This document shows, one piece after another, positions 50,993 through 60,051 of a DNA stretch of 64,000 nucleotides (positions are counted from its first letter, which is position 1; every line of letters begins with the position of its first letter). This DNA comes from Crystallibacter degradans (lineage in GTDB: Bacteria > Actinomycetota > Actinomycetes > Actinomycetales > Micrococcaceae). The translations under genes were made by a program, and so were the position numbers. The notes beneath the pieces are model-generated. The model saw only the letters and a list, made by a program, of their open reading frames with translations, was not told where the DNA came from and ran no database searches. The DNA lies in NCBI RefSeq assembly GCF_012952295.1, contig NZ_JABBCH010000004.1, positions 186,001 through 250,000 of the forward strand. Reading direction: 5' to 3'.

Positions 50993-51467
50993 CAAATACC
51001 GGCCGTCCAGGTGGCTGGCCGAACTTCGCCGGCGCTTGGCAGCGGTGGCGGGTCCTGATGATCCTGCGGCGCGGGGCAGCGCTGTGGTGGAGTTCGTCTT
51101 CCTTGGCGCACTGCTGCTGGTACCTGTGGTCTACTTCGTCATCGCAGTGGCCCAGGTTCAGGGCAGTTCCTTCGCCGTCGTTAGCGCGGCAGACTACGCA
51201 GCCAAGGTTTTCGTCGCGGCAGACACTCCTGCAGCCGCTCATGGCCAGGCTGAACAGGCAGCGCTGCTTTCCGTACAGGATTTCGGCTTTGGACCCGGCG
51301 ATCTCGGGATGGCCATCAGCTGCGGCGGCGGCGCATGCCTCGATCCCGGTTCAACCGTGACCGTAAACGTCTCTCTGGAGGTTCCGTTGCCGCTGACGTC
51401 GGGTTTGGACTTGTCCTTCGCCACGGTGACTTCCACCGCGACCCAGATCGTCGAGCGTTACGGATGA
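50973..51467 (+). CDS. Second TadE-like protein
   Basis: The 164-residue product has ARGSAVVEFVFLGALLLVPVVYFVIAVAQVQ, again a TadE-type helix, and a soluble domain with two nearby cysteines (CGGGACLDPG) that could form a disulfide outside the cell. It overlaps the TadG-like gene by 4 bases. Confidence 0.82.
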   Translation: MRHCRGSKYRPSRWLAELRRRLAAVAGPDDPAARGSAVVEFVFLGALLLVPVVYFVIAVAQVQGSSFAVVSAADYAAKVFVAADTPAAAHGQAEQAALLSVQDFGFGPGDLGMAISCGGGACLDPGSTVTVNVSLEVPLPLTSGLDLSFATVTSTATQIVERYG

Positions 51468-51973
51468 AAACGCCGGGAGCCATGCGGCGTCCCGTCCGGG
51501 GCCTTACACCAACCGGCCTGACCGGTATCGGGCGGAAGGCGCGGGACGATGACGGGCAGGTAGCGGTACTGATCATCGGATTTGTGATGCTGAGCCTGCT
51601 GATACTCACTGTGGTCATGGCTGCGTCCGCCGTGTACGTAGAGCGGAAAAAGTTGCTCTCGGTCGCGGACGGAGCTTCCTTGGCCGCAGCCGACACTTTT
51701 GCGTTGGCTGATGTTCAAGGCTCTGCCGGGGCTCCCGTTCCGACCTTGAGCGACGGTACCGTTTACAGCGCCGTCCAACGCTACCTTGCGGACACCGGTG
51801 CTGCGGGCAGATTCACCGGCCTGTCCATCAGTCCCGGCACCGGCTCGCCTGAGAGCCGGACTGCCCACGTTGTCCTGTCCGCCGTAGTGCACCCCCCGAT
51901 GGTGAATTTCCTGGTTCCGGACGGAGTGCTGATCACCGTGTCCAGTGATGCCCGTTCGGAGTTGCGCCGCTGA
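51464..51973 (+). CDS. TadG-like pilus assembly protein
   Basis: The 169-residue protein has DDDGQVAVLIIGFVMLSLLILTVVMAASAVYVERKKL, the TadG/Flp-assembly N-terminal helix with an adjacent ADGASLAAADTFA motif, and a short extracellular domain. It is shorter than proteobacterial TadG, as usual in actinobacteria. It ends the Tad operon before prfB. Confidence 0.82.
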   Translation: MKTPGAMRRPVRGLTPTGLTGIGRKARDDDGQVAVLIIGFVMLSLLILTVVMAASAVYVERKKLLSVADGASLAAADTFALADVQGSAGAPVPTLSDGTVYSAVQRYLADTGAAGRFTGLSISPGTGSPESRTAHVVLSAVVHPPMVNFLVPDGVLITVSSDARSELRR

Positions 51974-52054
51974 GACGCGGGTGCCAGCGCCGGGCGGATG
52001 CTTAGCGGCAGGAAGCGCAAGGGTGTTCCCACCATGGCGTAGGCTTGGAGAACC

Positions 52055-53170
52055 ATGGCTGAGATCGATTTTCCCGCAGAAATCCGCGCCCTGCGCGCCA
52101 CATATGACTCCATCGAGGCAGTCACCGATGTCGAAACTATCCGCAAGGACATCGCTGAGCTGAGCGAGCAGGCCGGAGTGCCCGATCTCTGGGACGATCC
52201 CGCCGCAGCCCAGCAGATCACCTCCAAGCTCTCGCACCGCCAGTCCGATCTTGAGCGGCTGGAAAAACTCGAGGCAAGGATCGACGACCTGGAGGTGCTC
52301 GTTGAGCTGGGCCAGGGCGAGGACGATGCCGACTCCATGACGGAGGCAGCCAATGAGCTGGCGGCATTGAAAAAGGCGCTCGCCCAGCTCGAAGTCGTTA
52401 CCTTGCTCTCGGGCGAGTACGACGAGCGGGAAGCCGTTGTCACCATCCGCGCTGGTGCCGGCGGTGTTGACGCAGCGGATTTCGCGGAAATGCTCATGCG
52501 CTTATATCTGCGCTGGGCAGAGCGCCACGGGTACGCCACGTCGGTACTGGACACCTCCTATGCCGAGGAAGCAGGGCTGAAGTCGGCGACGTTCGAAGTC
52601 AAAGCGCCTTACGCCTTTGGTACCTTATCTGTCGAAGCAGGCACCCATCGTCTGGTGCGGATCAGTCCTTTCGACAACCAAGGCCGGCGCCAGACGTCCT
52701 TTGCCGCGGTCGAGGTAATCCCGCTGATCGAGCAGACGGACTCCATCGATATTCCGGACAACGAGATCAAGGTTGACGTTTTCCGCTCCTCCGGGCCGGG
52801 CGGGCAATCGGTGAACACAACCGACTCGGCCGTGCGGCTGACGCATCTTCCCACCGGCATCGTCGTCTCGATGCAGAACGAGAAATCACAGATCCAGAAC
52901 CGCGCCGCCGCGCTTCGGGTGTTGCAATCCCGGCTGCTGCTGCTGAAAAAGGAGCAGCAAAACGCGGAGAAGAAAGCCCTTGCCGGGGACGTGAAGGCCT
53001 CTTGGGGCGACCAGATGCGTTCCTACGTGCTCAACCCGTACCAGATGGTCAAAGACCTGCGTACGGAACACGAAGTCGGCAATACCTCTGCCGTATTCGA
53101 CGGAGAGATCGATGACTTTATCGACGCCGGTATCCGCTGGCGCGCGAACACGCGAAACGCGGCGGAATAG
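52055..53170 (+). CDS. prfB: Peptide chain release factor 2
   Basis: The 371-residue RF2 reads stop codons UGA and UAA. It has the SPF recognition motif ([12 protein letters not shown]) and the GGQ catalytic loop ([18 protein letters not shown]). The frame is continuous from ATG 52055, so the programmed frameshift of many bacterial prfB genes is absent, as expected in actinobacteria. It is followed by a strong terminator. Confidence 0.97.
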   Translation: MAEIDFPAEIRALRATYDSIEAVTDVETIRKDIAELSEQAGVPDLWDDPAAAQQITSKLSHRQSDLERLEKLEARIDDLEVLVELGQGEDDADSMTEAANELAALKKALAQLEVVTLLSGEYDEREAVVTIRAGAGGVDAADFAEMLMRLYLRWAERHGYATSVLDTSYAEEAGLKSATFEVKAPYAFGTLSVEAGTHRLVRISPFDNQGRRQTSFAAVEVIPLIEQTDSIDIPDNEIKVDVFRSSGPGGQSVNTTDSAVRLTHLPTGIVVSMQNEKSQIQNRAAALRVLQSRLLLLKKEQQNAEKKALAGDVKASWGDQMRSYVLNPYQMVKDLRTEHEVGNTSAVFDGEIDDFIDAGIRWRANTRNAAE

Positions 53171-53204
53171 GTCCGGCCGCACTACGACTTACCGCTAAGA
53201 AACT

Positions 53205-53234
53205 CGGGCCCCACAAGTGGCGGCCCGTTTTTTC
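53205..53234 (+). terminator. Rho-independent terminator of prfB
   Basis: CGGGCC-CCAC-aa-GTGG-c-GGCCCG forms a nearly continuous stem followed by TTTTTT. Confidence 0.9.
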
Positions 53235-53240
53235 TTGCTT

Positions 53241-53636
53241 CCCGGTGCTTTAGATCGTACGTCCGTGACCTGCTTGGAAGGATATGCGGATCATCACCCG
53301 ACCTGGCACGCATTGTCCGCCTGCTATGACACCATGGCGAGGACGCCTCGGACTCTGAATCGTGGAGTGGAGCTGCTGCCGCGCTCGAGCACCTGGCTGT
53401 TCCCACAGCGCTCCTGCGAGCTCCTGCGGGCTGATAGATGGTATGCCGCCCTCTACACAGCGGATTACCTGCGTTCCTGGGCCGGCAGGTTTTCGGCGCT
53501 GAGGGTGCACACCGTGGATGACGTGAATCACTATACAATCGTGATGGAACCGCGAGGTGCCGGCGCTGTTGCTGCGGCCGTCCGGCCCGCCCTTGCTGCA
53601 GCGACGGCGAACGCGACGGGCGATGGTGCTCGCTGA
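53241..53636 (+). pseudogene. Alpha/beta-hydrolase-like C-terminal remnant
   Basis: The frame encodes RTPRTLNRGVELLPRSSTWLF, WYAALYTADYLRSWAG and VDDVNHYTIVMEPRGA, the last resembling the catalytic-histidine end of alpha/beta hydrolases. The nucleophile elbow (GXSXG) and the first half are absent, and the upstream end runs into the prfB terminator without a start signal. It is best read as a truncated relic; a short functional protein from ATG 53334 is less likely. Confidence 0.4.
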
Positions 53637-53795
53637 ACGCTGTCGGCTTCCTGCCGATGGCCTTGCCTGAACGACACGCCCGTAAGGGCCTGCAGGTAAA
53701 TTCCAAGGCGTACTGCATATAGTCAGAACGCCGATGATTTTTCCTTCAACCATAGGCCCGAGCCATCGGCAGCTGTATTTGGGCACGAAGTAGTC

Positions 53796-54497
53796 ATGAT
53801 TAGATTCGACAACGTCACTAAGATTTACGACCAGAACACGCGACCCGCTCTGGACAAGGTCAGCCTTGAAGTGGACCGCGGGGATTTTGCGTTCCTGGTC
53901 GGAGCCTCCGGGTCTGGGAAGTCCACCTTCATCCGGCTGGTCCTCAAGGAGGATCGGGCTACCCGAGGCTCTGTGTACGTGGCTGGCCAGAACGTGGCCA
54001 ACATTCCCAGCTGGCGGGTGCCCAAGTTGCGCCGCGGCATCGGCGTTGTTTTCCAGGATTTCCGGCTGCTGCCGAATAAAACCGTGGCCGGCAACGTAGC
54101 CTTCGCCATGCAGGTGATCGGCAAGAGCCGGGCGATGATCCGCGAGACGGTTCCCGAAGTACTCAAGACGGTCGGTCTGGAAGGCAAGGACCACCGGATG
54201 CCCCATGAGCTCTCCGGCGGCGAACAGCAACGTGTGGCTATTGCCCGGGCGATCGTGAATAAGCCGGGTATCCTGCTGGCCGACGAGCCGACCGGAAACC
54301 TTGATCCCACCACCTCGATGGGCATCATGAAGGTCCTGGACCGCATCAATCAAAACGGCACCACCGTGGTCATGGCCACGCACGACAATGTGATCGTGAA
54401 CGACATGCGCAAACGGGTGATCGAACTGGTCGACGGCGTACTGGTCCGTGACGAAGCCGAAGGCATCTACATCGGCGCCCTAGGTGATAGCAAATGA
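53796..54497 (+). CDS. ftsE: Cell division ATPase FtsE
   Basis: The 233-residue ABC ATPase has Walker [18 protein letters not shown], signature [15 protein letters not shown] and Walker [14 protein letters not shown]. With FtsX it controls peptidoglycan hydrolysis at the septum. Its stop overlaps ftsX by 4 bases. The 560-base gap upstream contains only the hydrolase relic. Confidence 0.96.
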   Translation: MIRFDNVTKIYDQNTRPALDKVSLEVDRGDFAFLVGASGSGKSTFIRLVLKEDRATRGSVYVAGQNVANIPSWRVPKLRRGIGVVFQDFRLLPNKTVAGNVAFAMQVIGKSRAMIRETVPEVLKTVGLEGKDHRMPHELSGGEQQRVAIARAIVNKPGILLADEPTGNLDPTTSMGIMKVLDRINQNGTTVVMATHDNVIVNDMRKRVIELVDGVLVRDEAEGIYIGALGDSK

Positions 54498-55408
54498 GAC
54501 TCGCATTCATTCTCGGTGAAATTGGTTCGGGGTTGCGCCGGAACCTTTCCATGGTCGTCTCCGTCATCCTGGTGACTTTCATTTCTCTGACATTCGTCGG
54601 TGCCGCCGGCATGCTCCAGCTACAGATCAACCAGATGAAGGGCTACTGGTACGACAAGGTCCAGGTCGCGGTCTTCCTTTGCGTCGATACGTCGACGGCG
54701 GCCAGCTGCGCCTCCGGGCCGGTCACTGACGAGCAGCGGGCGGAAATCAAAAACACGCTTGACTCGCCTGCTGTCGCTCAGTACGTGGACACCTACCTGT
54801 ACGAGTCGCAAGAGGACGCGTTGGGACACTTCCGCGACCAGTTCGCAAACTCGCCGATTGTAGATTCCGTAACGGCGGATCAGCTGCCGGAGTCCTTCCG
54901 TGTCAGCCTCGTGGACCCGGAAAAGTACGAGGTTATTAACGAGATCTTCTCCTCGTTGCCCGGCGTCGAAGTCGTTGTAGACCAGCGGGAGATCCTGGAA
55001 CGGGTCTTCAGCGTGATGAATATAGCCTCACTCGTGGCGGTCAGTATCGCCGCCATAATGATTGTCTGTGCAATCCTGCTGATCGCGACGACCATCCGTC
55101 TCTCGGCGTTTAGCCGACGTCGCGAGACGGGCATCATGCGTCTGGTAGGAGCTTCGAAGGCGGTGATCCAGCTGCCGTTTGTGCTGGAAGGCGTCATTGC
55201 CGCGGTCATCGGCGCGCTGCTGGCCTCGGTCACGTTGTGGGCAGTGGCGCGGTTCTTTATCGGCGACTGGCTTGCACAGCAATATCCGGATACGGCCTTC
55301 ATATCGGAGGGATCGGTGCTCCTGATCGCACCTGCGCTGATCCTGCTCGGTACCGTGCTGGCAGGAATTTCCTCTCTTCTTACCCTCCGACGCTATTTGA
55401 AGGTCTAG
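54494..55408 (+). CDS. ftsX: Cell division membrane protein FtsX
   Basis: The 304-residue protein has one N-terminal transmembrane helix (about 20-40), an extracellular domain with two cysteines ([11 protein letters not shown]) and three C-terminal helices in the FtsX permease fold ([60 protein letters not shown]). It passes FtsE ATPase activity to an extracellular cell-wall hydrolase. Confidence 0.95.
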   Translation: MRLAFILGEIGSGLRRNLSMVVSVILVTFISLTFVGAAGMLQLQINQMKGYWYDKVQVAVFLCVDTSTAASCASGPVTDEQRAEIKNTLDSPAVAQYVDTYLYESQEDALGHFRDQFANSPIVDSVTADQLPESFRVSLVDPEKYEVINEIFSSLPGVEVVVDQREILERVFSVMNIASLVAVSIAAIMIVCAILLIATTIRLSAFSRRRETGIMRLVGASKAVIQLPFVLEGVIAAVIGALLASVTLWAVARFFIGDWLAQQYPDTAFISEGSVLLIAPALILLGTVLAGISSLLTLRRYLKV

Positions 55409-55412
55409 AATC

Positions 55413-56888
55413 ATGTCTACTGAGCAGAACAACAGGTTGGGGAACCGGACAGTGAACCGTTTACACGCGGGTAGGAAGTCGTGTCTGCCGCAGGGGATTA
55501 TCAGCGCCGCGCTGGCCGCCTTCTTGGCGTTTTCCCTCGGCACCGCAGGTCCGGTACAAGCGGATCAGCTGGACGATCGCAAAGAAGCGCTCGAGCAGGA
55601 AATGGCCGAAGTTGAGCATTCCCTGGAGTTCCTGGACGCCGACATCATAGAGACGGTCAAGCAGCTCAAGGAGTACCAGAGCCAGTTGCCCGCGGCCCAG
55701 CAGAAACTGGCAGATGCGCAGGGGCGGGTCGAGGAAGCGGCGAACAAGGTCGCCGCTCTGGCCCAACGCGTGGACATGGCGTTGCAGACCAAGGACAACA
55801 TCAATAAGCAGCTCGATGACGACAAGGAAGAGCTCGCGGAAACCCGGGAGATCATAGGTCAGATCGCCACCCAGGCCTACAAGCAGGGCGGAGTTCCGTC
55901 TAACCTGACCCTCTTCTTTGGCTCGGAGGGCGACTCTGGCCTGGCCGATACCATCGGTCTGGCGGACCAGGCCCTGCGCAGCCAGAACGCTGCATTGAAC
56001 AAGCTTTCCCAGCAGAACGCCACGAACGTGAACTCGAAGGCCCGTCTTGAGGCGGTCGAGGAAGAAATCCGGGACCTCAAGCAGCAGGCCGAAGAGGCAT
56101 TGGCTGCCGAGCAGACAGCCCGCGATGAGGCTGCAGCGGAGAAGGAGAAGGTGGACGCATTGATCGCGGATACCTCCGCCCTTTCGGATAAACTGCAGGC
56201 CCAGAAACCGAAGATCCAGCAGCAGCTGGCTGAGGTTGAAGAGCAGCACCAGCAAGTGCAGGCCGATATCGCCGAACGGCAGGAAAGGCTCCGACGCGAA
56301 GCCGAAGAACGCCGCAAGAAGGAAGAAGCCGAGCGTAAGGCGGCCCAAGCGGCCTGGGAGAAGGAACAAGCGCGGATCAAGGCCGCGAAGGCGGCTGCCG
56401 CGGCAGCCAACCAGCCGGTCCCGCAGATTGTCCCCACCGTCGAACCGCCGCCCGCCGCGCCGAGCCAGTCGTCCTCGTTCGGTCTGGCCTCGCCGGTGTC
56501 CGGTCCGGTGACCTCCGGATACGGATGGAGGGCTACACCGGCAGGGACGATCGATTTTGGCGGTTCCGGCGGTTACATGCACACCGGACTGGACTATGGG
56601 TCAGCCTGCGGGACCCCGGTGCGCGCGCCTGCCAGCGGCGAAGTTTGGACATCCGGGTGGGGCGGTGCCGCCGGAAACATGGTGGTGATCAGCCACGGGG
56701 TAGTTTCCGGCAGTGCCTTGGCGACGAATTACTTCCACTTAACGCGGTCCGCGGTGTCCGTTGGCCAGAGGGTCAGCCAAGGGGATGTCATCGGTTACGT
56801 TGGAACAACCGGCAACTCGACCGGATGCCATCTACACTTTGAAACGATCCTGAACGGCTCGCTGGTCAACCCTATGGGTCTGCTGTAG
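55413..56888 (+). CDS. Secreted coiled-coil M23 peptidase, probable FtsEX-controlled hydrolase
   Basis: The 491-residue protein has a signal-like helix (IISAALAAFLAFSLGTAGPVQA), a long coiled coil (about 55-320), a Pro-rich linker and a LytM/M23 domain (about 370-490). The zinc ligands are present: H and D in MHTGLDYGS and HxH in GCHLHFE. This layout is that of EnvC, but EnvC has a degenerate LytM domain, whereas this one looks catalytic. It starts 4 bases after ftsX, so it is the likely direct target of FtsEX. Confidence 0.9.
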   Translation: MSTEQNNRLGNRTVNRLHAGRKSCLPQGIISAALAAFLAFSLGTAGPVQADQLDDRKEALEQEMAEVEHSLEFLDADIIETVKQLKEYQSQLPAAQQKLADAQGRVEEAANKVAALAQRVDMALQTKDNINKQLDDDKEELAETREIIGQIATQAYKQGGVPSNLTLFFGSEGDSGLADTIGLADQALRSQNAALNKLSQQNATNVNSKARLEAVEEEIRDLKQQAEEALAAEQTARDEAAAEKEKVDALIADTSALSDKLQAQKPKIQQQLAEVEEQHQQVQADIAERQERLRREAEERRKKEEAERKAAQAAWEKEQARIKAAKAAAAAANQPVPQIVPTVEPPPAAPSQSSSFGLASPVSGPVTSGYGWRATPAGTIDFGGSGGYMHTGLDYGSACGTPVRAPASGEVWTSGWGGAAGNMVVISHGVVSGSALATNYFHLTRSAVSVGQRVSQGDVIGYVGTTGNSTGCHLHFETILNGSLVNPMGLL

Positions 56889-56964
56889 CCAACGAGGGAT
56901 TTGTCCCGCGCCGGTATACTAGATGTTTCCACCTAAGAGGATTTGAACCAGAAGGAGTCGCCCC

Positions 56965-57441
56965 GTGCCCAGGGAAAGTGGCCGGAAGGTAGTGGCCACC
57001 AATCGCAAGGCCCGGCATGACTATCACATTATGGATACCTTTGAGGCCGGCATGGCGCTCATGGGTACCGAGGTCAAATCGCTGCGCGAGGGCAGAGCAT
57101 CCCTAGTAGACGGATTTTGCGTTTTCTATAACGATGAGCTGTATCTGGAAGCCGTCTATATCCCGGAGTATCTCAATGGCAGCTGGACCAATCACTCTGC
57201 CCGGCGTCGGCGGAAACTCCTGCTGCACCGCGAAGAGCTGAACAAGATCTCGCACAAGATCCGCGAATCCGGCTTCACAATTGTGCCGCTTCAGCTTTAC
57301 TTCAATGATGGCCGGGCCAAGGTCGAAATTGCGATCGCCCGAGGCAAGAAGGACTACGACAAGCGTCAGACATTGCGCGAACAGCAGGACAAGCGCGAAG
57401 CGCTGCGTGTCATGCGTGAGCGCAACCGCCGTTCTGCCTGA
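56965..57441 (+). CDS. smpB: tmRNA-binding protein SmpB
   Basis: The 158-residue protein has NRKARHDYHIMDTFEAGMAL, GTEVKSLREGRASL and the basic C-terminal tail needed in the decoding centre. It binds tmRNA for ribosome rescue. GTG 56965 follows AAGGAG. TATACT near 56913 is a candidate -10. Its partner ssrA is about 400 bases downstream. Confidence 0.96.
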   Translation: MPRESGRKVVATNRKARHDYHIMDTFEAGMALMGTEVKSLREGRASLVDGFCVFYNDELYLEAVYIPEYLNGSWTNHSARRRRKLLLHREELNKISHKIRESGFTIVPLQLYFNDGRAKVEIAIARGKKDYDKRQTLREQQDKREALRVMRERNRRSA

Positions 57442-57674
57442 TCGGCGTTCATCAGGGAGCGTGCCCTGGTAGCTTCGGTATCTGTGACGACCGCTGGCGT
57501 GTTGCCCGGATCGAAGGTGGATCCGATGCCGGCCGCCAAGAACCAAGCTGAGTAGCGGCCCCTGCCAGGTCCCTCCGCAGGGACAGCCGGGCACGGATCT
57601 GTGGCCCCCAGACGGGGCCGTCCTGTAGCAGGATCCATCAGCAGAATTTCTTCTTCGATCCCGAACGCAAGCAT
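57442..57674 (-). pseudogene. Remnant of a glutamate-cysteine ligase-like (GCS2) gene
   Basis: The leftward frame starts FGIEEEILLMDPATGRPRLG, the unmistakable N-terminus of the YbdK/GCS2 carboxylate-amine ligase family, then jumps after about 30 residues into sequence (TPAVVTDTEATRARSLMNAD) that resembles a point about 100 residues further in. The rest is missing. An intact family member is at 60811-61908. The stretch 57675-57857 holds only the tmRNA promoter region. Confidence 0.6.
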
Positions 57675-57857
57675 GAGAAGCTCCTGGGCTCAGCGAGGCG
57701 GCCGACGCGGTCACGGCGGCCGCTGACGAGCTTAAATACAGCGCAAATCTGCCCGCGGCCGGAAGGCCACATGACATCAGGGACCTAGGGGAATACATTC
57801 GCAGATGTTGTGGTTAGAATAGATAGTCCGGTGTGAACCGGTTTGGTAATTCAATAT

Positions 57858-58227
57858 GGGGATGACAGGTTTCGACGATGTTAGTCGCGCCAGGAGAAGC
57901 GGGCCGAGGATGCAGGGCTATCTCGTTAACGCTCTCTGCAAAAAAATAACTGCTGATTCTAAACAGCACGACTTCGCTCTCGCTGCCTAAGCAGCGGGCA
58001 TAGTCCGTCAGCCCGGGTACGCTCTCGACCCGGCTTCTGGCGTCATTTAGAGGGCCACTGCTGGACACTTTCGCCGTTGGAGTGTCCGGGACTTTTAGAC
58101 GGCTGGGCCTGGGTCAGCCACTTGTTTGCAGGATGGCTGGGGCCGAGAAATCCCGAAGCAAACTGCGCCCGGAGAAGTCCTGGCAACGCAACATCGGACG
58201 GGGGTTCAATTCCCCCCATCTCCACCA
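57858..58227 (+). ncRNA. ssrA: Transfer-messenger RNA (tmRNA)
   Basis: The 5' end GGGGATGACAGG pairs with the 3' end CATCTCCACCA (one G-U) to give the tRNA-like acceptor, and GGGGTTCAATTCCCCCC-like T-arm sequence lies at 58201-58217. The tag reading frame encodes ADSKQHDFALAA then TAA (about 57950-57990), close to the mycobacterial ADSHQRDYALAA. Length is 370 bases. It works with SmpB encoded just upstream. A very strong terminator follows. Confidence 0.95.
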
Positions 58228-58231
58228 ACGG

Positions 58232-58266
58232 AAACAGGCCGGAGGCGTAACGCTTCCGGCCTGTTT
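58232..58266 (+). terminator. Rho-independent terminator of ssrA
   Basis: AAACAGGCCGGAGGCG pairs with CGCTTCCGGCCTGTTT around a 3-base loop, with one G-T pair. Confidence 0.92.
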
Positions 58267-58302
58267 GTCGTTTAAGCGTGTTGGCCGCTGATCAGGACGG
58301 CG

Positions 58303-58680
58303 TCAGGAACCTTCTACAGGATCCTCGACTATGCCGATGAAGCGGCTGCCCACACCATCGAATTCGCTCCGGCGCATGCCGGCCCCGAGTTCGGGCAACT
58401 CTTGTGGATCATGGAATTCGCAGATGACATAGGTGAACTCAGGCCACCATTTCTTTGGCCGTGCTGCCTCCGAAAAGCCGCAGACATAGCACCGCAATTC
58501 AACCCATACCGGTCGCTTGCCTGTGCGGTTGGCGCGGGACTGTAGCAGCCACTGTGGCGGATTTGCCACAATCTCGGCGAGGTCCTCTTCGGTAAGCCGC
58601 GAAGGTATACCGTGCCGCCGCGCCATCTCAAGCGGAATGTCAAGGGCCAGGGCTGCATCTCGTCTGGTAATCATCGTCAT
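58303..58680 (-). CDS. Conserved hypothetical protein
   Basis: The 125-residue protein begins MTMITRRDAALALDIPLEMARRHGIPSRL and contains WVELRCYVCGFSEAARPKKWWPEF, with two cysteines. ATG 58680 or 58674 are equally plausible starts; no clear ribosome-binding site is seen. The coding part looks intact, unlike the decayed DNA just upstream. Function unknown. Confidence 0.55.
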   Translation of the reverse strand: MTMITRRDAALALDIPLEMARRHGIPSRLTEEDLAEIVANPPQWLLQSRANRTGKRPVWVELRCYVCGFSEAARPKKWWPEFTYVICEFHDPQELPELGAGMRRSEFDGVGSRFIGIVEDPVEGS

Positions 58681-58799
58681 CAACAATAGGCCAACGCCGC
58701 CACTAGCGCCGATTCGAAACAATCCGCGGAACACGCTGATCCCGGTAGGGTCGGTTCCAGAGCGATCACGATACGCCGGTGGCAGTGGGGAATCTCGAT

Positions 58800-58960
58800 T
58801 TCCCGGGCAGGGTTGCCGCTGTAGCGGCCCCCGGCAGGAACCTTGCTGCTCTTCATGAGGAACGCGTCGGCGTCCAATACGGAACCGTCATGCATGGTCA
58901 CGCCGTAGTGCACGAAACCGCCCACTCCGACCATGACATCCGAGCTGAGCGTCGTTGCGC
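58800..58960 (-). pseudogene. Remnant of a Pls/PosA-type NRPS C-terminus
   Basis: The leftward frame holds VMVGVGGFVHYGVTMHDGSV, LDADAFLMKSSKVPAGGRYS and GNPA, which match the C-terminal left-handed beta-helix segment I associate with poly-lysine-synthetase-like (Pls/PosA) nonribosomal peptide synthetases. Nothing else of that large protein remains. It is fused directly to the aspartokinase relic by a deletion. Confidence 0.5.
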
Positions 58961-58976
58961 CGCGTCTACGGATTTC

Positions 58977-59807
58977 CCAGCCGAAAGTCCTGCGGATAGC
59001 CAGAACGGCAGCATCGAGCAGTTCGGAGCGTGTCAGCACGCTCAGTTTGAAGTCATAGGTGGAATGAGGCTGATGGGGATCTCCGCCTCCGCCAGTGCTC
59101 TGAAGAACCGGTAGGAAATTTCCGGGCCGAGCCGCATCCCAGAGCCGGTTGGGGAGAGCATGCCCATACGCTCGTCGCAGTGCAGGGGGCTGAAGCCTAT
59201 GGTCTGTGCTGCTGCTTGGGAGGGCATTGCACGCTGCCGTCGCCTCGGCCGCCGGCAGCGCCAGGGACATATCCGTGCAGCCGGTACGGCCGCGACACTC
59301 TGGGCAACCATGTCGGCGCTGGCGCCAACGGCAGACTGGGCGGCGATGATCTGGGCGGCCTTGCCCGGAATTTCCGGAACCGATTCCACCGGATACTGGC
59401 CGTGCTGTTTTCGTATGCGACGGCGGAAATAACCGGGCACTCGGTGAAGCGAGCACACTCCGCGCAGCGGGCTTGGAGTACCTTCGCACCGCAGGCAGCG
59501 AGTTCCAGCATTTCGGCACTTGAGATTACGTCGATCTTCCGGGCGTCGGCACGATCCGGAGGTCGGCGCTGTACACGCCGTCGACATCCGTGTAGATCTC
59601 GCACACGCTGGCGCCGAGGGCGGCGGCCAGCACAATGGGGGTGAGGTCGGAACCGCCTCGACCCCAGGTCGTAGTTTCCTTGGACTTCAGTCCCTTGCCC
59701 TGGAAACCAGCCACAAGGGGTATTTCCCCGCGGCGCAGGACCGTGCGGAGCCGCCGCCGGTCGACGTCGACGATATGGGCCTTGCCGAGGGCCGGTTGTC
59801 GTTCCAT
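58977..59807 (-). pseudogene. Aspartokinase pseudogene
   Basis: Pieces of aspartate kinase lie in order across frames: [40 protein letters not shown] and [20 protein letters not shown] (59526-59807), then SSAEMLELAACGAKVLQARC (about 59470-59530), VPEIPGKAAQIIAA (about 59340), CDERMGMLSP and RFFRALAEAEIPISLIPP (59050-59190), and LLDAAVLAIRRTFGWE at the end. At least three frameshifts are needed and the first roughly 150 residues are missing. The gene is dead; the functional copy must be elsewhere. Confidence 0.8.
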
Positions 59808-59853
59808 GACGCCTCCTAGGTGACAGCTTCAGTTGAGTGCAGCGGCTGTAATC

Positions 59854-59878
59854 TTTCGTTACTGCCGCACTAACGAAA
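59854..59878. promoter_or_regulatory. Palindromic operator-like site
   Basis: TTTCGTTA (59854-59861) and TAACGAAA (59871-59878) form a perfect 8-bp inverted repeat with a 9-base spacer, as for a dimeric regulator. It lies 173 bases before the SARP gene and 47 bases beyond the aspartokinase relic. The rest of 59808-60051 shows nothing else. Confidence 0.5.
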
Positions 59879-60051
59879 CTCCGCCGTTCCGGGGTGGAAC
59901 CTTGGGCTTTCCTGAAACCGATTGCACAATTCATTGACACTGCCGCGCGCATTAGCGATCCTGAAGACTCCAAGCGGTGGGGCCCGCGAGGAGAGCCGGC
60001 CGGAGGGTCCGGCTGGCTCTGTGGGGAGTGGACTGTGGGGATCACTGCGAT

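Noticed and set aside
52055-52200. Programmed +1 frameshift at the start of prfB
   Set aside because: The frame is continuous from ATG through the conserved N-terminus, with no internal early UGA.
58680-59519. 279-codon leftward frame as a single protein
   Set aside because: It joins out-of-frame aspartokinase DNA, a short in-frame aspartokinase end and an NRPS remnant; only pieces match known families.
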